A stretch of 64,000 bases of DNA from Nitrospirota bacterium. Lineage in GTDB: Bacteria; Nitrospirota; Nitrospiria; 2-01-FULL-66-17. The translations under genes were made by a program, and so were the position numbers. Below the pieces are notes generated by a model, which saw nothing but the letters and a program-made list of their open reading frames with translations, was not told where the DNA came from and did no database searches. This document shows, piece after piece, positions 1 through 8,508 of this stretch; position 1 is the stretch's first letter, and each line of letters begins with the position of its first letter. Where the stretch lies: the NCBI GenBank assembly GCA_040757335.1, contig JBFLXB010000004.1, positions 1 through 64,000 of the forward strand, written 5' to 3'.

Positions 1-126
1 AAACCAACGGTTGTCCATTCCATCTACCGTCACGCAGCGAATCCGTGAGCTGAAGAGCCGGATGCGCGAATCGCGCACGTCCGGATCTGTGGGGGACCCG
101 GGTGGCAACACCCGGGTCTACCCGAC
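1..126 (+). mobile_element. 3' end of a group II intron (domains V and VI)
   Basis: Positions 55-88 form a 34-nt hairpin with the domain V layout: an AGC triad at 56-58, a lower stem 55-62/80-87, a two-base bulge near 78-79 and a GC-rich upper stem. Positions 89-126 follow as a domain VI-like helix: a perfect 10-bp stem (95-104 with 109-118) closed by a GCAA tetraloop, then the usual CTACCCGAC-type 3' terminus at about 118-126. The base opposite the triad G is A at 85 where a pyrimidine is normal, so the ribozyme may be degenerate. The intron body and any reverse transcriptase lie outside the window. Confidence 0.6.
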
Positions 127-186
127 AATCTTTAGTTTCGAGGGGACGGACGGTTCATCGAAACACCGCTTTCCCGAGCGCTAAGA

Positions 187-1773
187 TCAGGCCACCGGCC
201 GCTGGCGCTCGTCGCGTGGTTTGACGCCCGCCCGTGCCGCCGCGGTGGCGGCGACAGCCAGACCCACCACCACCCCGAACAACGCGATGCCGGCAAGTTG
301 CGCCCAGGTGCCGACCGTCTCCGGCGTGAACACGTCCCCGAGGCGCGAGAGCAGCGCGAACGAGGCGGTGGGATCCTTGTGCACGGCCTTCATGCCGGCA
401 AGGGCTGCGGCGCTGAACGCGGCGAGTGCAGCGGCCAGCACCGCGCCTACCATGCCGCGCGCGAGCAGTGCGGCGGGCGACAAGGGTTTGCCGCGTTGCG
501 CGGTGTCCGGTGCCAGCCGCGGTTCGCGACTTCCCAAGGGGGTAAATCGTTGGAGCATGATCATGCCGGGGATGCCGACCAGCATGGTGAACAGAAAGAA
601 GTCCCGCCAACCGATCGCATCCACCAGCACACCGGTCACAGGTCCCGCCAGCAGGCGCGGGAGCGCGAAGAGGCTGGAGAAGAGCGCGTATTGCGTGGCG
701 GAAAAGCGTTTCTGCGTCATGCGCAGCAGCAACACGCCGAACGCGCCCGTGCCCATGCCGGTGGTGAGGCTCTCGAAGCCCATCGCGCTATACATCACCG
801 GCCGGTTAAGGCCGATCATCGCCACGGCCACATAGCCCAGATTGGAGACGATCTGCAGGGCGCCGAAGATCCAGAGCGCGTGGCCCAGGCCGATCGCGGT
901 GGTCAGCGCGCCGCCCAGGAACGTTCCGGCGAGCGTGGCGATCAGGCCGATGGTGGCGGTGGCCACGCCGACGTCGATGTTGTCGAACCCTACCTGTACC
1001 AGGAACGGCCGCACCAGCGCACCCGCGAGGTTGTCAGCGAGCTTGTAGAGCACCACGAACGCCAGGATCTCCCACGCGCGATGCGTGCCGAGAAAGCCGA
1101 CGAACGGGTCCCACACCGCCTCGCGCAGGCTACGCGGGGCGGGAGCGGCCGCCTCGTCCGGCTTGGGCGCCGCCACGGTGACGAAGAATATCGGGACGTA
1201 GAAGACGGCGAGCACCGCGAACACGGTTGGCCACGACCACAGGCCGGCCAGGGTAATCGCCAGGCCGCCGGCCGTGAACATGGCCGCGCGGTAGAGCGCG
1301 GTCCGCGCCCCCACGGCCACGCCCTGCTCCTCAGGCCGAAGCACCTCCACCGCGTACGCGTCGATCGCGATGTCTTGGCTCGCGGACGCAAAGGCGATGG
1401 CCAGCGACACGGTTCCGATGATCCACACCGCGTCGGGATGAAGGGCCAAACGCGCCAACCAGAATGTGAGCGCCAGGAGCGCCACTTGTGTGGCGAGCGC
1501 CCACCCGAGTTTTCGGCCCAGGCGCGGGATCGGCAGGCTGTAGCGATCCATCAACGGCGCCCACGCGAATTTGAAGGTCCACGGCGCTTGGGCCAGGGTG
1601 AACAGGCCGATGACTTTGATGTCCACGCCCTCCTGCGCGAGCCAGGTCGGGATCGCGATCCACACCAGGCCCAGTGGGAGGCCGGAGGAGAAGGACAGAA
1701 GGGTGACCGCGGCGGTGCGCCACGCGCGCAGCGCGAGCCAGACGGCGTGCCAACCAGCGGGACGGTCTGTCAC
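187..1773 (-). CDS. AmpG-like MFS permease (PAT family)
   Basis: A 528-residue polytopic membrane protein. From about residue 15 it has a run of about 12 hydrophobic segments, beginning with a segment rich in SSGLPLGL and a loop reading WAPLMDRY, both typical of AmpG-type transporters that import anhydromuropeptides or related solutes across the inner membrane. A further hydrophobic pair lies in the C-terminal about 100 residues after a Pro-rich linker, making the protein slightly longer than a plain MFS member. The start is GTG at 1773. It follows, on the same strand, the GspE-like gene but with a 134-bp gap. Family assignment is fairly firm. The substrate is not known from sequence, and ampG is only the closest model. 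Confidence 0.75.
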   Translation of the reverse strand: MTDRPAGWHAVWLALRAWRTAAVTLLSFSSGLPLGLVWIAIPTWLAQEGVDIKVIGLFTLAQAPWTFKFAWAPLMDRYSLPIPRLGRKLGWALATQVALLALTFWLARLALHPDAVWIIGTVSLAIAFASASQDIAIDAYAVEVLRPEEQGVAVGARTALYRAAMFTAGGLAITLAGLWSWPTVFAVLAVFYVPIFFVTVAAPKPDEAAAPAPRSLREAVWDPFVGFLGTHRAWEILAFVVLYKLADNLAGALVRPFLVQVGFDNIDVGVATATIGLIATLAGTFLGGALTTAIGLGHALWIFGALQIVSNLGYVAVAMIGLNRPVMYSAMGFESLTTGMGTGAFGVLLLRMTQKRFSATQYALFSSLFALPRLLAGPVTGVLVDAIGWRDFFLFTMLVGIPGMIMLQRFTPLGSREPRLAPDTAQRGKPLSPAALLARGMVGAVLAAALAAFSAAALAGMKAVHKDPTASFALLSRLGDVFTPETVGTWAQLAGIALFGVVVGLAVAATAAARAGVKPRDERQRPVA

Positions 1774-1907
1774 CGCCGAGCCTCGAAGGGAGGCGCCGCG
1801 AAGCGGACGTGCGTCTCAGGCATGCTGATGAGGGATCAGTAAAACGCCTGGAGTATAGGAGTGCGGTGCGAACAAGGCAAGGAAAGGGCCGGAATCACGA
1901 CGCGGGA

Positions 1908-3929
1908 CTATTCATTGACGGCGCGGCGCCCCCGCCGACTCTGGAGGGGGGACAGTTCCACGACCGCGGGGTGATCCTCCTTGCGGCGACAGCGCGGACA
2001 GTAGGTCCATCCTTCGCGGAGGGTTTTCCCGCACTGCGGACACCGATTCGCGACCGGGGTGCCGCACGAGGGGCAGGTGAGAAAGTCCGAGTGCAGGACC
2101 CCCTGGCACGTGGCGCACAACGTCTCGTACGACCCCTCCACTTCCACTACCCGGAGCAGTTCGTCGACGCTGGTGGCGCCCTCGCGAATCATCGCGAGGC
2201 CGGCCTGAAAGAGCGTGGTCATCCCGGCCGCCAGGGCTTCGTGTTGGACTTCGTGGTCGGGAGCACCGGCCATCACCAGTTCGCGCAGCCGCGTGGTCAT
2301 TACCAGGATTTCGTGCAAGCCGAGTCGCCCGCTGTGCCCGGTTTGTTGGCACGCCGGGCAGCCCACGGCGCGGTGGACGCTCATCGACCGTCCGACCTTG
2401 TGCGGGACGCGCAAGGTGAGCAATTCCTCTTCGGTAGCGGTATCCCTGCGGCGGCAGGTCTCGCAGAGGCGCCGGACCAGGCGCTGTGCAATGACCCCCA
2501 CCACCTGAGAGGCGACGAGGTACCGCGGCACGCCCAGATCCACTAGGCGCGACAAGGTGGAGGGCGCGTCGTTGGTGTGGAGGGTGGAGAGCACCAGATG
2601 GCCGGTCATGGCGGCACGAACCGCGATCTGGGCGGTCTCCGCGTCGCGGATCTCCCCGATCAGGATCACGTCGGGATCCTGGCGCAAGACCGCCCGCAGG
2701 CAGGCCGCGAACGTGAGGCCGATTTCCGCGTTGACCTGCATCTGATTGACCCCCTCGAGCTGGTATTCCACCGGATCTTCCACGGTCGCGATATTGACCG
2801 CGATCGTGGCGAGGCGTTGGATCATCCGAAACAGGGTGGTGGTTTTGCCGCTGCCTGTCGGCCCGGTCACCAGAATCAGCCCCTTATGGTGCGTCAGGAG
2901 TGAGGCCATGAAGGCCTCATCGCGCGGCGACATCCCGAAGGGGCCCAACGCTTGGGCCGCCGAGGATTGCAGCACGCGCATGACGATTTTTTCCCCGTGT
3001 TGCACCGAGACCACCGACACCCGCAGGTCCAACTCCTGTTGGTTCACCATGACCCGCACCGCGCCGTCCTGGGGGAGTCGTCGCTCCGCAATGTCGAGCT
3101 TGGCCAGGACTTTGAGCCGCGAGACCAATGCTCCTTGCACCCACTTGGGCAGGCGCATGTCTTCACGCAACAATCCGTCCACGCGGTAGCGCACCCGGAC
3201 CTCGCGCTTCTCGGGTTCGATGTGGATGTCGCTGGCTCGCAGCGTGACCGCTTTGGTCAGGATCATGTTCGCCAAGCGGATAATGGGCGCGAGCCGGCTG
3301 CGGTCGGCGAGGGATTTGGTTTCCTCGGGCGTGAGCGAGATTTCGGGGACCAGCTCCACTCGGACGTCGCTGAACTGCGAGGAGCTTTCTTCGACCAGGG
3401 CCTCCACCAGCGCGCCCTCGCGATCAGGGTCGGATTCCGCGGCTTTGTACCGCGCGTCGATCGCCTCGAGGAGGGCGCGCCGGCTGGCCAGCACGGGCTG
3501 GACGGGCGCGCCGCTGCAAAACCCGAGGTCCTGGATCGCTTCGTAATCGAGGGGATCAGCAAGGGCGACCACCAGCCGCTTGCCCTCGAAGCGGATGGGA
3601 AGCGCGGTGTATTTTCGGGCCACGGCGGGCGGAACCAGCAGCAGGGCGTCCGGGTCGCTGGGCGTCTGCGAGGGATCGAGTTGCGGCAGACCCAGTTGGC
3701 TCGCGAGAATGGCGAACAACTCGCCCTCCGTGAGGTAGCCCATCTCGATCAATGTCTCGCCCACGCGTCCGCCGGTCTCCCGCTGGCGCGCCAGGGCGGT
3801 CTCCAGTTGCGTGGGCGTGAGGGTGCCCCGTTCGATCAACAAGTCGCCGAGACGTTTGCGGGCGATGAGGGTCTCCTTGCCAGGAACCGGGTGCGGCCTA
3901 AAGGTAGAGTCGAGCGGCCAGACCGTCAA
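1908..3929 (-). CDS. GspE/PilB-type secretion ATPase with C-terminal double zinc ribbon
   Basis: A 673-residue ATPase. Residues about 22-160 are a MshEN/GspE N-terminal domain (GDLLIERGTLTPTQLE style). The P-loop GPTGSGKTTT is near residue 353, followed by Asp-box, Walker B (DPDVILIGEIRD) and His-box (LSTLHTNDA) motifs. The usual four-Cys zinc site (CETC and CPAC) is present. After the normal family end, from about residue 604, four additional CxxC pairs (CATC, CPSC, CPQC, CPRC) form a double zinc ribbon. Such enzymes power type II secretion or type IV pilus assembly from the cytoplasmic face. No gspF/gspD/pil partners are in the window, so this is an orphan copy. The start used is TTG at 3929; no better start is visible downstream. 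Confidence 0.85.
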   Translation of the reverse strand: MTVWPLDSTFRPHPVPGKETLIARKRLGDLLIERGTLTPTQLETALARQRETGGRVGETLIEMGYLTEGELFAILASQLGLPQLDPSQTPSDPDALLLVPPAVARKYTALPIRFEGKRLVVALADPLDYEAIQDLGFCSGAPVQPVLASRRALLEAIDARYKAAESDPDREGALVEALVEESSSQFSDVRVELVPEISLTPEETKSLADRSRLAPIIRLANMILTKAVTLRASDIHIEPEKREVRVRYRVDGLLREDMRLPKWVQGALVSRLKVLAKLDIAERRLPQDGAVRVMVNQQELDLRVSVVSVQHGEKIVMRVLQSSAAQALGPFGMSPRDEAFMASLLTHHKGLILVTGPTGSGKTTTLFRMIQRLATIAVNIATVEDPVEYQLEGVNQMQVNAEIGLTFAACLRAVLRQDPDVILIGEIRDAETAQIAVRAAMTGHLVLSTLHTNDAPSTLSRLVDLGVPRYLVASQVVGVIAQRLVRRLCETCRRRDTATEEELLTLRVPHKVGRSMSVHRAVGCPACQQTGHSGRLGLHEILVMTTRLRELVMAGAPDHEVQHEALAAGMTTLFQAGLAMIREGATSVDELLRVVEVEGSYETLCATCQGVLHSDFLTCPSCGTPVANRCPQCGKTLREGWTYCPRCRRKEDHPAVVELSPLQSRRGRRAVNE

Positions 3930-3944
3930 GCCACAGCGGTGTGC

Positions 3945-4712
3945 TCACGGGCGGTTGGTAAAAAAGCCATCGACCCCAAGGCGCAACAACCGAGCCTTGT
4001 CGCGCGCGCGGTCCACGGTGTACGGAATCACCGCATGCCCTGCGCGATGGATCGTGCGGACGAGATCCGCCGTCACGACGCGCGCTGGAGGATGGATGGA
4101 GCACGCCTCAAGGCGCCTGGCTCGTGCCAGCGCGGTGCGCAGCGACCAGGGATGCACCAGCACGCCGATCGCGATCGAGCGGTCCAGGCGCCGGAGGCGT
4201 TCGAGATAGCGCACGTGGAACGACGAAATCAACGCCCGGCGAGCCCAACCGAGGCGGCGCAGCACTCGCAGCAACTTCGATTCGAGGTGCGGGTAGAGCC
4301 GCTTCCTTCCGGTTTTGAGCTCGATATTGGCGGCGGCCCTCCCATCCAGCACGCGCAGTACCTCGCGAAGCGTCGGGACCCGTGTGCCTTCGAACGCCGG
4401 TGAGAACCACGCTCCGGCGTCCAGTCCCGTGATCTCGCGACGCGAGCGGGTTCCAACCGCCGCGCGCACTCCGGTGGTGCGCCGGAGCGAGGCGTCGTGG
4501 ATCACCACGAGCTCGCCGTCTCGAGTCTGGTGCAGGTCGAACTCGATCACGGGCGCTCCGGCCTGGAGCGCGAGTCGAAACGCGGGAAGCGTGTTCTCGG
4601 GGGCCGCGGCCGACGCGCCCCGGTGGGCGATGATCAAAGGGCGGTTGCAGCGCCGCGCTCTTATCGCCGCCTGGAGGACCGACCGCACTGGCCGAATTGA
4701 CTTGGCTGTCAT
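3945..4712 (-). CDS. glycerophosphodiester phosphodiesterase
   Basis: A 255-residue GDPD-family TIM barrel. The signature AHRGASAAAPENT lies at residues 29-41, with catalytic His-Arg and the Glu of PENT, followed by EFDLHQTRDGELVVIHD, which gives the metal-binding Glu/Asp and the second catalytic His. It hydrolyses glycerophosphodiesters to glycerol-3-phosphate and an alcohol. No clear signal peptide is seen, so a cytoplasmic UgpQ-like enzyme is likely. The ATG start at 4712 is 38 bp from the divergent GTG of the DUF3467 gene. The gene ends 15 bp before the secretion ATPase start. The family is certain; the physiological substrate is not. Confidence 0.9.
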   Translation of the reverse strand: MTAKSIRPVRSVLQAAIRARRCNRPLIIAHRGASAAAPENTLPAFRLALQAGAPVIEFDLHQTRDGELVVIHDASLRRTTGVRAAVGTRSRREITGLDAGAWFSPAFEGTRVPTLREVLRVLDGRAAANIELKTGRKRLYPHLESKLLRVLRRLGWARRALISSFHVRYLERLRRLDRSIAIGVLVHPWSLRTALARARRLEACSIHPPARVVTADLVRTIHRAGHAVIPYTVDRARDKARLLRLGVDGFFTNRP

Positions 4713-4750
4713 GATCCGGTACAGTCCTTCGCTGCGTCCGCGAGATCGTC

Positions 4751-5059
4751 GTGAGCACCCCGGAACCGCCGAATCCGCCCCTCCAAATTCAGGTCGAACT
4801 CGACGACGGCGTCGCGCAGGGCATTTACACGAACCTTGCGTTGGTGGCGCATACGGAAACGGAGTTTCTGTTCGATTTCCTGTTCGTCCAGCCCCAGCAG
4901 CCCAAAGCCAAGGTTCGGGCGCGAATCATTTCCAGCCCGAGCCACACCAAGCGATTTTTTCTCGCGCTGCGCGAAAACATCACTCGATACGAGGTCCGCT
5001 TCGGAGAAATCAAGGTGTCCGAGGGCGGACCCGGTCCACGCGGCCTCCCCCACGAATGA
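4751..5059 (+). CDS. DUF3467 family protein
   Basis: A small 102-residue protein matching the DUF3467 pattern: a GIYTNLALVAHTETEFLFDF strand pair, then an AKVRARIISSPSHTKRFFLAL helix and an ENITRYEVRFGEI end. The start is GTG at 4751. Its TGA overlaps the ATG of the next gene (ATGA at 5056-5059), so the two are translationally coupled. The family has no established biochemical role. It faces the divergent GDPD gene across 38 bp, which must hold both promoters. Confidence 0.75.
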   Translation: MSTPEPPNPPLQIQVELDDGVAQGIYTNLALVAHTETEFLFDFLFVQPQQPKAKVRARIISSPSHTKRFFLALRENITRYEVRFGEIKVSEGGPGPRGLPHE

Positions 5060-6180
5060 CGCGGTGGCGCGGAGTCCCGTTGGTCGCGGGGCTCTTGTTC
5101 GCCGTACTCGGAGTCGCCTCCCGAGCGGCCGCGGCTGACCTGCCCCGGCCGGTCGCGCTGCACGGCGCGTTGACGCCCGATGGCGCGTCGGCCTCCATAC
5201 AGGTCACCGTCGGCAATCCGTTGCCCAACCACGTCAGCGCACCCGGTGTGCTGGAAGTGTACCTGTCCCGCGACGGCGTGATCGACGCCGACGACGTGCG
5301 CCTCGATCAACGGCCGGTGACCGCCGTTGCAGCGGGCGGCCGGGCCGAGTTCGACCTGAGGCCCGCCGTGCCCCCGCAGCCTCCGGGACGGTATTACGTG
5401 ATCGCGAGGGTGCTTCCCGCCGATCCCGCCGCGGCGCCGCCCCGCGCGACCGACGCGCTCTGGGGCGTGCCGCTGGCGCTCGGCCCCGATCTGGTGATCG
5501 AGGACCTTCGCGCGACCAACCGGGCCGAGGGCGCGCAGGTCACGGGGCGCGTGCGAAACCGCGGGACTCACACGGCGCCCGCGGTCTCGGTCGGCGTGCT
5601 GTGGACCCTCCGCGACGATCCGGTCACCCGAGCCCAGGAGTCCGCGGCGCTGCCGGAGGTGGCGGCGAACAGCACGGCGTTGTTCGACGTGCTCGTGACG
5701 CCCGGCGATCTCCCCGCCGGGGAGTACGGGCTGATGGCCGAGGTGGATCCGGACCAACGGATCGCGGAATCGGACGAGGACAATAACCGATCCCGGCTCG
5801 CCGCCGGGTTCCGCCTGGGACCGGACCTGGTGGTCGCCGAGTTGTCGGCCCGTCAGGAAGGCGGCGCCGTGGTGGTCCGCGACGCGGTCTCGAACCAGGG
5901 CAATCGGAGCGCTGACGGCTGCGGGATCCTGTTCTTTCTGTCGCGAAACGGGGTATGGGATCAAGGCGACGTCTCGCTCGGGTACCGGCTGGTGCCGTCC
6001 CTCCAGCCCGGAACCGACTCCCGCGCCGAAACGCACCTGCCGATCCCACCACGCGGCTTGTCCACGGCCCGCTACTTTCTGATCGCCAAGGTGGACGGCG
6101 CCAACACCGTGGCGGAAAGCCGTGAAGGCAACAATCTGGCCCTGGCCCCGGCGCCGCTGGATCTGCGACTCCCGCCCTAA
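5056..6180 (+). CDS. secreted protein of three CARDB domains
   Basis: A 374-residue exported protein, ATG at 5056 overlapping the previous stop. Residues 1-26 are a Sec signal peptide (VAGLLFAVLGVASRAAAA). Three CARDB-type Ig-like modules follow at roughly 30-140, 145-255 and 258-372. The second and third open with GPDLVIEDL and GPDLVVAEL and close with the family ending ESDEDNNRS / ESREGNNLA. CARDB modules act in cell-surface adhesion or as spacers. There is no anchor after the last module. The long upstream frame extension to 4315 is not coding. Confidence 0.8.
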   Translation: MTRWRGVPLVAGLLFAVLGVASRAAAADLPRPVALHGALTPDGASASIQVTVGNPLPNHVSAPGVLEVYLSRDGVIDADDVRLDQRPVTAVAAGGRAEFDLRPAVPPQPPGRYYVIARVLPADPAAAPPRATDALWGVPLALGPDLVIEDLRATNRAEGAQVTGRVRNRGTHTAPAVSVGVLWTLRDDPVTRAQESAALPEVAANSTALFDVLVTPGDLPAGEYGLMAEVDPDQRIAESDEDNNRSRLAAGFRLGPDLVVAELSARQEGGAVVVRDAVSNQGNRSADGCGILFFLSRNGVWDQGDVSLGYRLVPSLQPGTDSRAETHLPIPPRGLSTARYFLIAKVDGANTVAESREGNNLALAPAPLDLRLPP

Positions 6181-6194
6181 CTGGGTCCCGCGCC

Positions 6195-7181
6195 TCACGG
6201 CCCTTCCTCAAAGATCCGCGTAAAGTGCGCCAGCATCTTGTGTCGGGCGTACGAGGAGAACAGCCCGGCGGTGTAGTGCCCTGCGGGCAGCCAGACCAGA
6301 TCCGGTCGTCCGAACCCGCGCCAAAGAGCCTCGACATACGATCGAGGGATGACGCGGTCGAAACGGGCGTTGATCATCAACACCTTGCGAGGCGATACCA
6401 GGGGCGCGTAGGTGAGGGGGTCCACGTCTTCGAGCGTGGGCGCAACCGACTCGTTAAAGGACCGGCGCGTGAGGCCTTGCTCCGCGATCAGACTGTCCCG
6501 GATGCGCTCCAGCGAGGACTGGTGGGAGTCGCGGATAATGCCGGCCAGGTTGCCGCCGCCCAGGAGCAGCGCCGCGGCGCGAATTCGGGGTTCCACGGCG
6601 GTGAGCAGACTCCCGACCAGCGCGCCGTGCGACATGCCGACCAGCGCGATCCGACCACCGTCGATTTCTTGGCGCGTGAGCGCCCAGTCCAGGACACGGC
6701 GCGCGTCGATCACCCGCGCCCGCAACAGATCCCGAAATAACGGAAGGCTCGCGGGGCTGCCGTAGAGCCGGCCGATGTCGCCCTGGCTGCGAAAGCGGAC
6801 GCACGCGTAGCCCTGCTCGGCAAAATAGACCGCGAAGCCTTGTGAAAAATAATCGCCGCGCGTAATCGGCAGCAGCAGCACGAGCGGAAAGCGCTTCCCC
6901 TCGTTGGGAAGGTACAGGAAGGCTTCGACCGGTTCCACGCCCGGCGCGTGCAGGACCGACGAAAACGTGAGTCGGCTGACCGTGTAGGTCCCGCGCCGTT
7001 TGACCGAGCCGATCCGCGGCTGCAACGGCACGGGCGGGACGTCGAACAGCGCGGTGTGCCGATCCGGGACCGGAAACGAAGACCGATCCGGGACCGGCAC
7101 CGAAGCTGCGCACGCGGTGAGGGTCAGGACCAGGCCGAGGCGCGCGGCGCGGGCTGCGACGGCGAACGGCTTACTGCGCAT
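6195..7181 (-). CDS. lipoprotein alpha/beta hydrolase
   Basis: 328 residues from ATG 7181, chosen because it gives a signal peptide with a lipobox LTAC (Cys24) and overlaps the upstream stop. The frame stays open further upstream but that part has no signal. The alpha/beta-hydrolase core is visible: LVLLLPITRGDYFSQGFAVYFAEQGY, nucleophile elbow GMSHGAL (Ser), a late Asp in NARFDRVIPRSY and His in LPAGHYTAG. It resembles dienelactone hydrolase/acetyl-xylan-esterase-like enzymes. It should sit in the envelope as an anchored esterase. It is the last gene of a four-lipoprotein operon (7171, 8505, 9836 upstream). Substrate unknown. Confidence 0.75.
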   Translation of the reverse strand: MRSKPFAVAARAARLGLVLTLTACAASVPVPDRSSFPVPDRHTALFDVPPVPLQPRIGSVKRRGTYTVSRLTFSSVLHAPGVEPVEAFLYLPNEGKRFPLVLLLPITRGDYFSQGFAVYFAEQGYACVRFRSQGDIGRLYGSPASLPLFRDLLRARVIDARRVLDWALTRQEIDGGRIALVGMSHGALVGSLLTAVEPRIRAAALLLGGGNLAGIIRDSHQSSLERIRDSLIAEQGLTRRSFNESVAPTLEDVDPLTYAPLVSPRKVLMINARFDRVIPRSYVEALWRGFGRPDLVWLPAGHYTAGLFSSYARHKMLAHFTRIFEEGP

Positions 7182-8508
7182 CGGCCAGGAATCCGTGTCG
7201 GCGTCCCAACCAGTAGGCGACCAGGTAGTCCACCCCAGCCAGGGACACGCGCGGGTCGCCGCGGCGATCGAGTCGATAGGGGTTGGAGGCCCATTCGAAC
7301 GACGACCGCGGGCGCTCATCGACCGGGACCGGCCGGCAAGCCTGGGGGGCGCCGTGTCGGTCGTCGAACCAGGCGCGGCACACGTCGCGTCGCGTGCTGT
7401 TGACCACGGTCTCGTCGCGTTTGGGAAATGGAAACCGCGTCAGCGTGTCCATTGCCAACGCCAAGGCGGTCTCGTCGCGCCACCCCGGGTCTTCCACCGC
7501 CTGGGTGATGAACGCGAAGAACGGATTGCCTTCGGCCCGAACCACGCCCCACACGCGCCCTAACGCCTCGCGGTATCGTTCGACGAGTTCCGGGTCGCGC
7601 TCGAGCCGAATCAGCGGGTACAGGCCCAGGTACGCGAGGTTGTTGTCCGAGTGGTTCACGCCGAACAGATACTCCCACCAGGGATCGCGCGCGCGCACCG
7701 CGGCGCGCCCGTATCCGCGATCGAGCAGGGTCGCGTACGCGCGGTCGAAGCGCTCCGCCCGTGTGACCGACACCGCGACCTTCGCGAACGTCAATGCCAA
7801 GAGCGAGTTGAGCGGCTCGGTCAACGCCCCGCCGGCGAGGTCGCCGTGTTTGGTGGGGCGGCCGTCCGCGTCCACGATCCGCCACTCGTGCGCGATCAAA
7901 CGGTCGACCAGCGCGGCCACGCGCCGCGCGATCTCCTCGCGGTGGGGAGCATCTTCTTCCAGCGCCTCGAAGGCCGCGGCGTACCCGAAAAACACGCCGG
8001 CGTACTGGTCCACGCTCACGTCGCCCAGCCAGCGAAATGCCCGCCACGGCCCTGAGCCCTGCCGCCACGTCGGCCATTCTCGCGGCACCGGGCCGCTCGC
8101 GCGTTTGACCATCCTCGCCAGCACGCCGGGAACGCCGGTGGCGTCGTGGAGGAGGTGCAGACCCGCGAGACCGCGGTCCAGGCGTTCGGCCGCTGCCGGA
8201 TCGCGGGTGGCCATCCACCGGAACGCCTCGGCCGCCACGTAGCAGCCGGTCCAGATCGCGGCGTCCTGAGCGTTGAGTGGATCATTCGGGTCCGGCGGGT
8301 CACGACGCTCGCTGAGCACAAGCCCTTCGGGCGTGAGGTGCGGGATCATGGCCGCCTCGAACCGCAGCGCCTTGGCGAGCAGTCGGCCGTCGCGGGGCGG
8401 CGCCTGCGGCAGGGGCCCGAGCGGCCGGCGAGCATCCGGAATGCTCACCCGAGGCCGACAGCCCGCCACCGCGAGGGCCGCGAGCAAGACTGCGCGCCGC
8501 GAAATCAC
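7171..8508 (-). CDS. lipoprotein with alpha-toroid-like fold, function unknown
   Basis: 445 residues; GTG at 8508 overlaps the preceding stop (GTGA). Residues 1-17 are a signal peptide with lipobox VAGC. The rest is helix-rich with regularly spaced Trp/Tyr/His residues (AIWTGCYVAAEAFRWMA, DQYAGVFFGYAAAFE, NHSDNNLAYLGLYPLIRLE), the pattern of alpha/alpha-toroid glycan-active proteins such as epimerases or lyases, but I recognise no specific family. It overlaps the next gene by 11 bp. Being in an operon with a ceramidase-like enzyme, a PHP phosphoesterase and an esterase suggests a role in degrading an envelope or external lipid or glycan. Confidence 0.6.
   Translation of the reverse strand: MISRRAVLLAALAVAGCRPRVSIPDARRPLGPLPQAPPRDGRLLAKALRFEAAMIPHLTPEGLVLSERRDPPDPNDPLNAQDAAIWTGCYVAAEAFRWMATRDPAAAERLDRGLAGLHLLHDATGVPGVLARMVKRASGPVPREWPTWRQGSGPWRAFRWLGDVSVDQYAGVFFGYAAAFEALEEDAPHREEIARRVAALVDRLIAHEWRIVDADGRPTKHGDLAGGALTEPLNSLLALTFAKVAVSVTRAERFDRAYATLLDRGYGRAAVRARDPWWEYLFGVNHSDNNLAYLGLYPLIRLERDPELVERYREALGRVWGVVRAEGNPFFAFITQAVEDPGWRDETALALAMDTLTRFPFPKRDETVVNSTRRDVCRAWFDDRHGAPQACRPVPVDERPRSSFEWASNPYRLDRRGDPRVSLAGVDYLVAYWLGRRHGFLADAQ

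Noticed and set aside
298-1842. 514-codon open frame on the plus strand
   Set aside because: Antisense to the AmpG-like permease; Arg/Gly/Glu-rich without a fold or ribosome site.
4315-5055. Upstream extension of the CARDB gene frame
   Set aside because: It runs antisense through the GDPD gene and over DUF3467; the ATG at 5056 gives a proper signal peptide.
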